64,000 nt of DNA from Weimeria sp002480925 (GCF_052064335.1 NZ_JBQHVU010000001.1:192652-256651); one strand, 5' to 3'. Numbered from the stretch's first letter, positions 52,600 through 61,508 are shown. A program made the numbers and translations. Notes: generated from the sequence alone by a model not told the origin.

Positions 52600-53528
52600 A
52601 AGTCTTCTATATCCTCCACGGTATTCAAGCTCTTTATACTGATATCCTTTATGTCCATTGCCTTTGCGCATTTTTTCACAAATCCGCTCAGTGTCTTTCC
52701 AGGACCTATCTCTATGAATTCGTCAAAGCCCTCAGATAGAAGAAGGCAGAGGCTCTTTTCCATAAGAACAGGGCTTTTTACCTGACGTACCATAAGATCT
52801 ATTATCTTATCCTTCTGATTGACAAGAGGAGTGACCTCTCCATCATCTCCTGTAGCATTAAAAATGACCCTGCATCTTGCCGGAGCCATCTCGATGCCAG
52901 GAAGGAATTCCTTAAGGGCATCTCCGGCCGGCTTCATATATGGAGTATGGAAGGGTCCGCTGACCATAAGCGGTATCACTCTTTTTGCTCCGGCTTCCTT
53001 TAGAAGCTGGCCGGCCTTATCTACGCTTTCCCTCTTTCCTGAGATAACGACCTGTCCGGGACAGTTGAAATTGGTCGGATAGCAGCCAGCCTCCGAGGCA
53101 GCCTTTTCTATAGAATCCTTATCCATCCCTACTATGGCTGACATTCCCCAGTCACCGCCGGCTCCGGCCTCCTTCATTTTCCTTCCGCGAAATGAGGTTG
53201 CTTTAAGGACTGCCTCAGGAGAAAACACTCCTGCTCCCATAAGAGCCGAGTATTCTCCAAGAGAAAGTCCAAGAACCGCCTCAGGGAATATCTCCTTTTC
53301 CTCAAGGATCTTTGTGATGCCAGTGGCAAATGCACTAAGAGCCGGCTGGGTATTCTCTGTATCTGTAAGCGCCTCATTCTCGTTGTTAAAGATCACATCA
53401 CAAAGTCCTGGCTTTATCGAATCTGCCAGATCATAGACAGCCTTAAAGGCCGGGTAGGTCTGATAGAGATCCTTTCCCATTCCTGTCTTCTGTGCTCCCT
53501 GTCCGGCATATAAAAAAGCTCTCTTCAA
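52596..53528 (-). CDS. fabD: Malonyl-CoA:ACP transacylase
   Basis: 310 residues from a TTG at 53528 that overlaps the fabK stop (TTGA) and has GGGAGG eight bases upstream; an upstream ATG at 53549 lies inside fabK without a site. Signatures: FLYAGQGAQKTGMG, nucleophile GLSLGEYSAL, and VSGPFHTPYM. Loads malonate onto ACP. Confidence 0.95.
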   Translation of the reverse strand: MKRAFLYAGQGAQKTGMGKDLYQTYPAFKAVYDLADSIKPGLCDVIFNNENEALTDTENTQPALSAFATGITKILEEKEIFPEAVLGLSLGEYSALMGAGVFSPEAVLKATSFRGRKMKEAGAGGDWGMSAIVGMDKDSIEKAASEAGCYPTNFNCPGQVVISGKRESVDKAGQLLKEAGAKRVIPLMVSGPFHTPYMKPAGDALKEFLPGIEMAPARCRVIFNATGDDGEVTPLVNQKDKIIDLMVRQVKSPVLMEKSLCLLLSEGFDEFIEIGPGKTLSGFVKKCAKAMDIKDISIKSLNTVEDIEDL

Positions 53529-54433
53529 TTCTTCTGCCTCCCTGTGCAAATATCCTCGATTATTTCCCTTAAAGGTCTTATAGCCTTCACCTGTCCTGCT
53601 GTCTGTCCTGCCATCAGGCTTCCGGTCTTTGTATCTCCGTCAAAAACTGCTCTTCTTAAGCTCCCAAGTGTAAACTTTTCAAGCTCCTCCAAGGAAGCTC
53701 CTGCCTTCTCGCTCTTTATGTACTCCCTTGTCATCCTGTTCTTAAGTACTCTTACAGGGGCTCCGCCTATGCGTCCTGTGACTACTGCATCAGTGCCTTT
53801 TGCCTTTACTATGGCCTCCTTGTAAGCTGGATGGATAGGACACTCCTCTGAGCATAAAAGAGCCGTACCCACCTGTACTCCGCAGGCACCGAGATCCATT
53901 GCTGCCTTAAACTGTCTGTGGTCTCCTATACCGCCTGCTGCTATAACAGGGATATTTACTGCGTCGCAGACCTGAGGCACCAGAGTCATAGTAGTCATCT
54001 CTCCTATATGTCCTCCGCTTTCGCATCCCTCGGCTATCACTGCATCAGCTCCATCACGCTCCATCAGGATAGCAAGAGTAGATGAAGCCACAACAGGGAA
54101 GACCTTTATCCCTGCTTCCTTCCATTTTTTCATGAATCTTCCAGGATTTCCTGCTCCGGTCGTAACGAACCTGACGCCTGTCTTAATAACAATATCAGCA
54201 ATTTCCTCGATCTGTGGATGCATAAGCATCAGATTCACTCCGAATGGCTTATCTGTTTTTTCCTTCGCTATACTGATTTCCTCTCTGATACGGTCAGCGC
54301 TGAATCCTCCTGAGGCAATAAGTCCCAGTCCTCCGGCGTTTGATACGGCGGCTGCAAAGCTTCCATCTGCTATATTTGCCATTCCGCCCTGAATAAGCGG
54401 GAACTCTGTCCCCGTAAGATCTCTTAAATCCAT
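53525..54433 (-). CDS. fabK: Enoyl-ACP reductase II (FMN)
   Basis: 302 residues, nitronate-monooxygenase-like TIM barrel: FPLIQGGMANIADG, VTTGAGNPG, AEGCESGGHIG, PVIAAGGIGD and GVQVGTALL (FMN phosphate site). FabK replaces FabI in many Firmicutes and is triclosan-resistant. Sits between fabH and fabD as in streptococcal clusters. Confidence 0.95.
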   Translation of the reverse strand: MDLRDLTGTEFPLIQGGMANIADGSFAAAVSNAGGLGLIASGGFSADRIREEISIAKEKTDKPFGVNLMLMHPQIEEIADIVIKTGVRFVTTGAGNPGRFMKKWKEAGIKVFPVVASSTLAILMERDGADAVIAEGCESGGHIGEMTTMTLVPQVCDAVNIPVIAAGGIGDHRQFKAAMDLGACGVQVGTALLCSEECPIHPAYKEAIVKAKGTDAVVTGRIGGAPVRVLKNRMTREYIKSEKAGASLEELEKFTLGSLRRAVFDGDTKTGSLMAGQTAGQVKAIRPLREIIEDICTGRQKN

Positions 54434-54449
54434 AATGCCCTTTCTGCGC

Positions 54450-55397
54450 TTATCTATAACTAACTATGCAGCTCCCCCAGGTAAGTCCGCTTCCAAATCC
54501 TAAGAGAAGCAGTTTCTCGCCGCTATGCAAAAGTCCCTTCTCCTCCATCTCTGCTATGCAGATAGGGATAGAGGCTCCTGAGGTATTTCCTATCCTGTCT
54601 ATATTACAGTAGAATTTTTCTCCGGGAAGCTTCATGGCCCTTACAACGTGATCGATTATCCTCTTGTTGGCCTGGTGACAGACGAACCAGTCTATCTGAT
54701 CGCAGGTCATTCCTGCCTTTTCAAGAGTCGTGTTTATCATATGGGGAAGTATCCTTACTGCGAATCTGAATACCTCCTTACCGTCCATCCTTATATATGA
54801 GCTGTCTGACTTGGCTCCCATGCAGTTTATGGCTAGTGAGCTTTGGGCTCCTAAAACTGATGCATAGCTTCCTTCGACAAGCCTTATCACAACGGCTCCG
54901 GCTCCGTCACCAAACAGTATATTCGTAGATCTGTCAGTCATATCAAGAAGCTTTGAAAGCTCCTCGACACCTGTGACAAGAGCATAGGGTCTTTCCGGAT
55001 TTGCATACAGAAATGATCTGGCGGTCTCTATAGCGTAGGGAAAGCCTGAACAGGCTGCATTAATATCAAAATAAGGGATATCCTTATCGAGCCCTAAGGC
55101 TTGCTGCAGCTGGGAAGCAACAGACGGAGTGGAATAATCTCCTGAAAGCGTGGCTACTATAACAAGACCGATCTTCTTCCTGTCTATCCCGGACTTCTTT
55201 AGTGCCCTTTCTGCTGCCCGTAAAGCAAGGGAGTTGGCGCTCTCTTTTCCCTCGGTAAAGCGCCTCTCCCTGATGCCTGTTCTTTTGACTATCCATTCGT
55301 CGTTCGTATCTTCAATGGCAGCCAGATCATCGTTTGTGACAGCCCTTGAAGGAAGAGATAGACCTGTGGATATTATCTGAACTGATTTCATAATCAT
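54450..55397 (-). CDS. fabH: 3-oxoacyl-ACP synthase III
   Basis: 315 residues: nucleophile in NAACSGFPYAIE, FGDGAGAVV, His in VCHQANKRI and Asn in IGNTSGASIP. Starts fatty-acid chains from acyl-CoA and malonyl-ACP. The ATG at 55397 overlaps the accA stop (ATGA); an in-frame ATG two codons later is equally possible. Confidence 0.97.
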   Translation of the reverse strand: MIMKSVQIISTGLSLPSRAVTNDDLAAIEDTNDEWIVKRTGIRERRFTEGKESANSLALRAAERALKKSGIDRKKIGLVIVATLSGDYSTPSVASQLQQALGLDKDIPYFDINAACSGFPYAIETARSFLYANPERPYALVTGVEELSKLLDMTDRSTNILFGDGAGAVVIRLVEGSYASVLGAQSSLAINCMGAKSDSSYIRMDGKEVFRFAVRILPHMINTTLEKAGMTCDQIDWFVCHQANKRIIDHVVRAMKLPGEKFYCNIDRIGNTSGASIPICIAEMEEKGLLHSGEKLLLLGFGSGLTWGSCIVSYR

Positions 55398-56347
55398 ATT
55401 TTTCTGAACTTACGATGTCTGTCGGCAACAAGCTCCCTTGGAGACATCCTGACAAGCTCCTTTAAATTCCTTTCGATCGCCTTGTCAAGCGCATCATATA
55501 CGCTTACCGGATCAGATGATGCTCCGCCTGCAGGCTCAGCTATTATCTCGTCTGCCATCTTGTCCTTATACATATCGTCTGCCGTCAGATGCATAAGTGA
55601 GCAGGCCTCCTTCTTTCTGGACGTATCCTTGAAGAGGATAGAGCAGAAGCCCTCTGGTGAAAGCACTGAGTATACTGCATACTCAAGCATAAGGAGACGG
55701 TTTGCAACAGAAAGAGCCAGAGCTCCTCCTGAATTGCCCTCTCCTGTGACTACAGAAATCACCGGGACCTTCAGATGGCTCATCATGGCCAGTGATCTGG
55801 CTATAGCCTCTCCCTGTCCATGAGCCTCTGCCTCCATACCCGGATACGCTCCAGGTGTATCTATAAATGTGATTACAGGTCGGTTGAATTTCTCTGCCTC
55901 ACTAAACATCCTCATGGCCTTCCTGTATCCTTCCGGAGAAGGCATACCGAAACGGCATCTCATGTTTTCCTCGAGGTTCTTTCCCTTCCTGTGGCCTAAT
56001 ACCGTAACAGGCATCCCGTGATATAAGGCTATACCGCCGTAGATGGCCTCATCATTATCATAGAGATGATCGCCTCTTATTTCAAAGAAATCTGTAAAAA
56101 GGGCATCGATAAAGTCAGTAATATGAGGTCTGCCTGAAAATCTTGCTATATAAACATGATCCTCAGGCTCAAGATCCCTGCACTGCTCGAGAAGATCACT
56201 TCTAAGGCCCTCAAGGTGTCTTAGCTCATCCTGCTTGTCATAGTATTCCTGCCCTACTGCATCTCCGTTCAGCTCGGTAAGAGCCTGCTTGGCCTCGGCT
56301 ATCTGCTGATCGGTCTTTGAAACAAGCTCCAGAATCTTATCTACCAT
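55394..56347 (-). CDS. accA: Acetyl-CoA carboxylase carboxyltransferase alpha
   Basis: 317 residues from the ATG at 56347, which has GGAGGG seven bases upstream and overlaps accD by 11 bases. Signatures: ARFSGRPHITDFIDALF, GHRKGKN, RFGMPSPEGYRKA, FIDTPGAYPGMEAE, GEGNSGGALAL. With AccD it transfers carboxyl from biotin to acetyl-CoA. Confidence 0.97.
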   Translation of the reverse strand: MVDKILELVSKTDQQIAEAKQALTELNGDAVGQEYYDKQDELRHLEGLRSDLLEQCRDLEPEDHVYIARFSGRPHITDFIDALFTDFFEIRGDHLYDNDEAIYGGIALYHGMPVTVLGHRKGKNLEENMRCRFGMPSPEGYRKAMRMFSEAEKFNRPVITFIDTPGAYPGMEAEAHGQGEAIARSLAMMSHLKVPVISVVTGEGNSGGALALSVANRLLMLEYAVYSVLSPEGFCSILFKDTSRKKEACSLMHLTADDMYKDKMADEIIAEPAGGASSDPVSVYDALDKAIERNLKELVRMSPRELVADRHRKFRKI

Positions 56348-57146
56348 TCGACCCTCCTGCTGTCTTAAACCCATGAAGCATCAGGATCCTTGTGATAGTG
56401 GCCTTAAGCTCATCTCTTGGAACAATCGCGTCTATAAAGCCATGCTCATAAAGATACTCAGCTCTCTGAAACCCTTTTGGAAGCTTCTTTCCAATAGTCT
56501 GCTCTATGACCCTGGGGCCTGCAAAGCCTATAAGTGCCCCTGGCTCTGCTAATGTGATATCACCAAGCGTCGCAAAGGATGCAGTAACCCCGCCTGTAGT
56601 AGGATGGGTAAGCACGCTTATGTAAAGGCCTCCGTCTCTTGAGAACTGCTCTACTGCATCGGCAGTCTTTGCCATCTGCCAGAGAGAGAACATACCCTCC
56701 TGCATCCTGGCACCACCAGATGCCGAGAAAATTATAAGCGGAAGCTTGTGTCTTCCTGCATATTCTATGGCCCTTGTGATCTTCTCACCACAGGCCTGAC
56801 TCATAGAGCCCATGAAGAATCTGCTGTCTAAGACTATCACAACAGACTTCACTCCTGAAATCTTGCCAACTGCTGTAACAGCTGTCTCCTTAAGGCCGGT
56901 CTTTTCCTCTGCCTCCTTAAGCTTTCCCCTGTATCCAGGGAAATCAAGCGGATCATCCGATGAAATCCCCGTATTTGCTACCTTCATGCTTCCGCTGTCA
57001 AGAATGATAGAAAGCCTGTATGGTGCAGAAATATTCTTGAGCTTTCCGCAAACCGGACAGGTATAGTAGTGGCTCTCCCACTGGCTCTTTCTCGATCTTC
57101 TGTGACAGCCCTTGCACATTATGAAAGGATCTGTTTCTATATCCAT
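56337..57146 (-). CDS. accD: Acetyl-CoA carboxylase carboxyltransferase beta
   Basis: 269 residues: an N-terminal zinc ribbon (Cys11, Cys14, Cys30, Cys33) and crotonase-fold domain with SASGGARMQEGMFSLWQMAKT, TTGGVTASFA and GFAGPRVIEQTI. Partner of AccA. The ATG abuts the acpP stop. Confidence 0.97.
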   Translation of the reverse strand: MDIETDPFIMCKGCHRRSRKSQWESHYYTCPVCGKLKNISAPYRLSIILDSGSMKVANTGISSDDPLDFPGYRGKLKEAEEKTGLKETAVTAVGKISGVKSVVIVLDSRFFMGSMSQACGEKITRAIEYAGRHKLPLIIFSASGGARMQEGMFSLWQMAKTADAVEQFSRDGGLYISVLTHPTTGGVTASFATLGDITLAEPGALIGFAGPRVIEQTIGKKLPKGFQRAEYLYEHGFIDAIVPRDELKATITRILMLHGFKTAGGSNGR

Positions 57147-57373
57147 TATTCTGCCTTTTTGATCTCGTCAAAGATATCCTGAACCGTAACAAGCTTCTGT
57201 ACGTCCTCCTCAGGGATCTTGACTCCGCTCTCATCCTCGATGGTCATCTGAAGCTCAACAATAGAAAGTGAGTCTGCACCAAGGTCATCAATAAGTTTTG
57301 CCTCTGGCTTTACCTCTTCCTTGTCTACATCAAGCTCGTCTGCGATAATCTCCTGTAACTTCTCGAAATCCAT
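57146..57373 (-). CDS. acpP: Acyl carrier protein
   Basis: 75 residues, acidic, with the phosphopantetheine serine (Ser35) in LGADSLSIVEL. First gene of the fatty-acid operon; AAAGGAG lies before the ATG. Its leader carries the four-element operator array. Confidence 0.97.
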   Translation of the reverse strand: MDFEKLQEIIADELDVDKEEVKPEAKLIDDLGADSLSIVELQMTIEDESGVKIPEEDVQKLVTVQDIFDEIKKAE

Positions 57374-57406
57374 TTTTATCTCCTTTCAGACTGTATCAAT
57401 TCTTTT

Positions 57407-57458
57407 TAGCTAAGTCAGGTATAGCTAAATAATGATTAGCTAAATTATACTTGACTAA
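57407..57458. promoter_or_regulatory. 15-bp-spaced operator array in the fab leader (probable FabT-like sites)
   Basis: Four 7-mers on the plus strand: TAGCTAA at 57407, 57422 and 57437, and TGACTAA at 57452, each starting exactly 15 bases after the previous one. TAGCTA is itself palindromic. They lie from about +3 to +54 of the acpP transcript, and a fifth related TAACTAA (57519) is inside the divergent regulator's promoter. The divergent MarR-type regulator is the natural candidate to bind here. Confidence 0.7.
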
Positions 57459-57467
57459 AACAGTTTT

Positions 57468-57496
57468 AATATATACTATAATTTATTGTATGTCAA
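57468..57496 (-). promoter_or_regulatory. Promoter of the fatty-acid operon
   Basis: Minus strand TTGACA, 17-base spacer, TATATT, about 95 bases ahead of acpP. Confidence 0.82.
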
Positions 57497-57509
57497 GAAA
57501 AAATTTCTT

Positions 57510-57538
57510 TTGTAATTTTAACTAAAGAATGCTAGAAT
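57510..57538 (+). promoter_or_regulatory. Promoter of the MarR-type regulator gene
   Basis: TTGTAA, 17-base spacer, TAGAAT, 32 bases ahead of the regulator ATG. The spacer holds TAACTAA (57519-57525), so autoregulation is plausible. Confidence 0.7.
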
Positions 57539-57570
57539 GATAAAAACAAGTAAAAGTAAGTGAGGAAATT

Positions 57571-58044
57571 ATGTTGGATTTAACAGAAGTGCTTCATAAC
57601 GTTTACAGCAAGCTCAGACTTCATTTCTATATGCAGGTCTACTCTCATTTTGAGAAAAGGGAGGCTACGCTGACCACAGTAGAGACCTTCAGTATGGAGG
57701 CTATCACGACGCTTGACCACCCTACCGTGGCCCAGTTTGCCGCCGCTATGAATATCTCTACATCGAATGCCGCATACAGGGTATCAAGCCTTATCAAGAA
57801 GGGATATCTGAAGAAGATCCAGAGCAGGGAGGACCTGCGTACCTACTTCTTAGAGCCTACCACCAAGTATCTGAAGTATAACCGAATCAATGAGGCCTAT
57901 ATAAAGGTAATAGCTGACAGGATAAAAACCCGCCTGTCTCCTGAGGAGTTCGAGAAGTTCACAGAGACTCTCGATATGATCGACAAGGAACTAATGAACG
58001 ATGTGAAATTTACAGGATTGGAAAAGAAAAAAAATGCTAAATAA
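57571..58044 (+). CDS. MarR-family regulator, FabT-like
   Basis: 157 residues. MarR winged helix: VETFSMEAITTLDHPTVAQFAAAMNISTSNAAYRVSSLIKKGYLKK (about residues 37-82), then the wing SREDLRTYFLEPTTK and C-terminal dimer helices. Position divergent to acpP-accDA-fab and the shared 7-mer sites fit FabT, the acyl-ACP-dependent repressor of Firmicute fatty-acid synthesis. GAGG precedes the ATG. It overlaps proB by 11 bases, an unusual partner. Confidence 0.88.
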   Translation: MLDLTEVLHNVYSKLRLHFYMQVYSHFEKREATLTTVETFSMEAITTLDHPTVAQFAAAMNISTSNAAYRVSSLIKKGYLKKIQSREDLRTYFLEPTTKYLKYNRINEAYIKVIADRIKTRLSPEEFEKFTETLDMIDKELMNDVKFTGLEKKKNAK

Positions 58045-58831
58045 AAAAAGGATCGTAGTAAAGGTGGGTACCTCATCCCTTACTAATGAGCTGGGAAACC
58101 CTAATCTAAAGGCTTTTGACAGCTTAGCCCTGGTGCTCTCAGATGTGCATAATATGGGCTATGATATAGTGCTTGTTTCATCAGGCGCCATAGCTGTAGG
58201 TGCAAGCAAGCTTCATCTGAAGGAGAAGCCGACTGAGCTAAGATACAAGCAGGCCTGTGCTGCCGTAGGTCAGTGCAGCAATATGTTCTGGTATGATAAA
58301 TTCTTCAGTGAATACAATCAGGAGGTTGCCCAGATTCTCTTCAATACCGACGATATAGAAAACGAGGAGAAGAAGGAGAATCTGTCCAATACCATAAACA
58401 CCCTTCTTGAGATGGGAATAATACCTATTGTAAATGAAAACGACTCGGTAAGCTATACAGAGATAGATTCCAAGGAGCATCTGTTCAGTGACAATGACAA
58501 GCTGTCTGCCATAGTCGCCATCCTCTGCAAGGCCGGCAAGCTTGTGATATTCTCAGACATTGACGGCTTCTTTGACAAGGATCCAAGACTCTATTCAGAT
58601 GCAAAGCTTATAGACAGGATCGATCAGATTACTGATGATACATTTGAGCTGGCAGGAGGCGCCGGCTCAAGACGCGGCACCGGAGGCATGCGCACCAAGC
58701 TTGAGGCCGCCCAGCTTGCCACCGCACAGGGCATCAGCACTATAGTAACAAATGGCGCCCATCCTGACGCTCTCTATAACGTGGTCTCCGGACGTAAGGT
58801 CGGTACGCTTTTCAAGGGAGTAAGAAAATAA
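58034..58831 (+). CDS. proB: Glutamate 5-kinase, short form
   Basis: 265 residues, amino-acid kinase domain only; the C-terminal PUA domain of longer ProB is absent, as in other short forms. RIVVKVGTSSL, VSSGAIAVGASKL, NENDSVSYTEI, FSDNDKLSAIVA, FSDIDGFFDKDPR and GTGGMRTKLEAA. First step of proline synthesis. The start overlaps the regulator gene. proA is not in the window. Confidence 0.95.
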   Translation: MLNKKRIVVKVGTSSLTNELGNPNLKAFDSLALVLSDVHNMGYDIVLVSSGAIAVGASKLHLKEKPTELRYKQACAAVGQCSNMFWYDKFFSEYNQEVAQILFNTDDIENEEKKENLSNTINTLLEMGIIPIVNENDSVSYTEIDSKEHLFSDNDKLSAIVAILCKAGKLVIFSDIDGFFDKDPRLYSDAKLIDRIDQITDDTFELAGGAGSRRGTGGMRTKLEAAQLATAQGISTIVTNGAHPDALYNVVSGRKVGTLFKGVRK

Positions 58832-58837
58832 AATAAA

Positions 58838-59506
58838 TCAGGCTGTAGCCATGGTCTTTACACGGGCCATGGCTTTTCTTACAGGCTTTATTGAAAGAAG
58901 AGCAAGAGTCAGTGCTGCCTCTGCACCCAGATAGATTCCATTATAGGCAAGTGAATAAAGTGCAGGTCCGAAAAATCCCTTAAAGCCATAGCTTGCTGCA
59001 TATGTACCAAAGAATAAAAGTCCTGAAAGAAAGGCAAAGAAATATCTTCCCACAACTCCGACTATATATCCCTTTACAAGTCCATTTTTTGAATCAGAAA
59101 AGATACCTGAGAGTCCTAATGCTCCGAAGGCAAGCACATAATCGACGATAGGCTGTAGCGGATTTATTATATAAGGCTCAAGTATCAACTGAACGAGACC
59201 ATAGGCCACGGCCGAGGTTATTCCTGCCCTGGCCCCGTACCAGTATCCGACAAGTGAGATGAAAAGCATTGAAAACAGAGTCATTGCTCCTCCCATAGGG
59301 AACTGGAAAAGCTTTATCATCGAGGCCACTGTCGCAAGAGCTATGGCAACGCCTGAAAAGGCTATCTGTTTGGAACTTAGCTTTTTTTCATTTCCTGATA
59401 CGGCCGCTCCAAAAAGCAGGATCATAATAATAAAAGCTGCTATCATCATATATCCTACTATTCCCGGCACATAATATCCATCACGTTTCACTAATAAGGC
59501 TGACAT
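58838..59506 (-). CDS. thiT: Thiamine ECF transporter S component ThiT
   Basis: 222 residues, about seven hydrophobic segments; the family block LFISLVGYWYGARAG ... YIINPLQPIVDYVLAFGALGLSG is the thiamine-binding region of ThiT. The N-terminus has one extra helix (residues 13-36) compared with the usual six-helix protein. No TPP riboswitch precedes it: the upstream gene is directly coupled. Confidence 0.9.
   Translation of the reverse strand: MSALLVKRDGYYVPGIVGYMMIAAFIIMILLFGAAVSGNEKKLSSKQIAFSGVAIALATVASMIKLFQFPMGGAMTLFSMLFISLVGYWYGARAGITSAVAYGLVQLILEPYIINPLQPIVDYVLAFGALGLSGIFSDSKNGLVKGYIVGVVGRYFFAFLSGLLFFGTYAASYGFKGFFGPALYSLAYNGIYLGAEAALTLALLSIKPVRKAMARVKTMATA
58847..58877 (+). terminator. 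Terminator of proB
   Basis: AGCCATGG / CCATGGCT eight-pair stem followed by TTTTCTT on the plus strand. It lies within the 3' end of the convergent thiT coding sequence. Confidence 0.7.
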
Positions 59507-60012
59507 TATTTCTCCTTTCTATTATCATCGTCATAGCTTTCTGATATGGGATGAATCCACTGATATCCTCCGCATGTGGGACTTCCGTCAAATGACCTGA
59601 CATAAATCCATTTCCTGACCGCAAAGATTCCTGCGATCGAAGCCACACCTAAGAGAAGCTCAAGTCCATTGCCTCCATCAAGTACCATATGCCTTGCTAT
59701 GGAAAAAAGCAGGACATCGAGCGCACTTCCAGGGGTATGTCTTATAAGCATCCTGATAAACTCTATACCTATGACCAGATTAAAGGCATGCTCTAAAAAG
59801 ACATGGAAGGTATAATCATTCTGATTATCAAGAAGCGAAGGCATATCCCTTACAAATGGAATGACATTTATTATAAAGCCTATAAGTACTATCACTGCTA
59901 CTGTAAGCTCAAGGACCTCTGTAACTATTTCCATCCAGTCAGAGAAGGCCCTTCTCTTTATGGCGTTTCTTATCTTCTTTTTTCTTAGCTCAGTCAGTTT
60001 TTCCTGATCCAT
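59506..60012 (-). CDS. Small membrane protein, PsiE-like
   Basis: 168 residues with four hydrophobic segments (about 33-52, 70-90, 100-115, 118-135). The pattern VTEVLELTVAVIVL and FNLVIGIEFIRMLI RHTP resembles the PsiE family (phosphate-starvation-inducible E), whose function is unknown. It overlaps the EamA gene by 23 bases and thiT by one, so all three are coupled. Assignment by pattern only. Confidence 0.6.
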   Translation of the reverse strand: MDQEKLTELRKKKIRNAIKRRAFSDWMEIVTEVLELTVAVIVLIGFIINVIPFVRDMPSLLDNQNDYTFHVFLEHAFNLVIGIEFIRMLIRHTPGSALDVLLFSIARHMVLDGGNGLELLLGVASIAGIFAVRKWIYVRSFDGSPTCGGYQWIHPISESYDDDNRKEK

Positions 60013-60925
60013 TTTTCCTCTCCTTTCGCGGCAGCGGGAAACCTACCTCTGCGATCACTATTGCTACAAACATGAGAATGCAGCCGCAGGTCTCCCTAAC
60101 AGATGGCAGCTGCCCCAGAATAAAGATCCCTCCTATCAGTGAAAAGACGCTTTCCATACACATTGCAAGTGATGCAACTGCTGGATTAAGCCCCTTCTGC
60201 CCTATGGCCTGAAGCGAATAGCCAACAGCGCTTGACATCACGCCGACATAGATAAGGGCCGGAAGCGCCTTATATATCTGACCGATCGATGGCCCAGAGA
60301 AAATGACCATTACAGCTGTAGAAATAATGGCACAGACCGCGAACTGCAGGAAGGTAAGTCTTACTGCACCGACTTTTTTTACAAAGAAAGAAACAGTAAG
60401 GATCTGTCCGGCGAAAAGGACTGCACAGGCAAGAGTAAGGATATCTCCTGCCGAAAAGCCCTTAAGCCCTCCCCTTGCGCAGAGCAGATATAAGCCAAGC
60501 AGACATAAAGCCACACTGACCCATAGCCTAAGCGGCTGTTTTTTTCGAAAGATGATAAGAGAGATTATAGGGACAAAGATAACATAGAGGGCTGTGATGA
60601 AGCCGCTCTTGGCTGCAGTCGTATATTTTATCCCTATCTGCTGGCATGCGCTTGCAAGACATAGAAAGCCTCCGCAAAGGGCTCCAGCAAGTAAATCTGT
60701 CTTTATATCCTTTTCCCCATTAGTTTTTCTCCTATCGATTATTATGACAAATGGCAGCATGACTATTACCGACATTATACTTCGGATCGACAGAAATGAC
60801 CAGCCGTCCAGGTATCTGGCTCCTATGCTCTGAAAAGGAAATGCCAGTCCCCAGATAAGCGCAGCCAGAAAAAGTATCAGGGTATGGATTATTTCCTTAA
60901 CCAGTATATTTTTCTTTTTTTCCAT
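59990..60925 (-). CDS. DMT-superfamily (EamA) transporter
   Basis: 311 residues, ten membrane helices in two EamA repeats: ALIWGLAFPFQSIGARYL at the start, TAAKSGFITALYVIFVP, LYLLCARGGLKG, and GVMSSAVGYSLQAIGQK and MESVFSLIGGIFILGQLP in the second half. Exporters of amino acids or metabolites; substrate unknown. Confidence 0.9.
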   Translation of the reverse strand: MEKKKNILVKEIIHTLILFLAALIWGLAFPFQSIGARYLDGWSFLSIRSIMSVIVMLPFVIIIDRRKTNGEKDIKTDLLAGALCGGFLCLASACQQIGIKYTTAAKSGFITALYVIFVPIISLIIFRKKQPLRLWVSVALCLLGLYLLCARGGLKGFSAGDILTLACAVLFAGQILTVSFFVKKVGAVRLTFLQFAVCAIISTAVMVIFSGPSIGQIYKALPALIYVGVMSSAVGYSLQAIGQKGLNPAVASLAMCMESVFSLIGGIFILGQLPSVRETCGCILMFVAIVIAEVGFPLPRKERKNGSGKTD

Positions 60926-60944
60926 AGATAAGATCTGCCTTTTG

Positions 60945-61394
60945 TCATATATGTATTACTACTGCTATCAAAAATCCCAGAAGGAATCCAAAGAAAACCT
61001 GAAGAGGAGTATGTCCTACAAATTCCTTCAGCTTCTCCTCCGGTGAAAGGTCCTTCGCATAAACTATCTCTACCAGATGATTGATCACCCTGGACTGCTT
61101 TCCTGTCTCAAGTCTGACTCCCATTGCGTCATGCATGACTATTATCGCAACAAAGCAGGCAAGAGCGAATACAGGGGAGTCAAACCCCTGCTCTATACCG
61201 CAGGATACTGCTATAGCCGTGACAGTAGCTGAGTGTCCGCTTGGCATTCCTCCGTCACCAACAAGACGGCTCATATCGATCCTGTGGTTGGTTATCGCAA
61301 AGATAATGGTCTTCAAGACCTGAGCAGAAAGCCAGCCGCAGGCTCCCGAAATAAGAATTCTGTTTGATATGATCTGTCTTATTATTTCCTGCAT
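60945..61394 (-). CDS. Divergent PAP2 family (DUF212) membrane protein
   Basis: 149 residues. DUF212 signature: GDGGMPSGHSATVTAIAV and VIMHDAMGVRLETGKQ, with about four helices. Related to PAP2 phosphatases but lacking part of the three-part active site, so enzymatic activity is uncertain. GAGGATAG precedes the ATG. Confidence 0.92.
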   Translation of the reverse strand: MQEIIRQIISNRILISGACGWLSAQVLKTIIFAITNHRIDMSRLVGDGGMPSGHSATVTAIAVSCGIEQGFDSPVFALACFVAIIVMHDAMGVRLETGKQSRVINHLVEIVYAKDLSPEEKLKEFVGHTPLQVFFGFLLGFLIAVVIHI

Positions 61395-61430
61395 ATTTCT
61401 ATCCTCTGATACCTTTATACATTCTTTTAT

Positions 61431-61459
61431 ATTCTACTTGTAAAAAAGCATTTTTTCAA
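61431..61459 (-). promoter_or_regulatory. Promoter of the DUF212-EamA-PsiE-like-thiT unit
   Basis: Minus strand TTGAAA, 17-base spacer, TAGAAT, about 37 bases before the DUF212 start. Confidence 0.65.
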
Positions 61460-61508
61460 TAAAAAGATAGGCAGGAATCTGCTAAACCTTGTCATGTCCA
61501 TATGATCT

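Noticed and set aside
59500..59520. TPP riboswitch ahead of thiT
   Set aside because: There is no leader: thiT abuts the upstream PsiE-like gene, and no TPP motif is seen.
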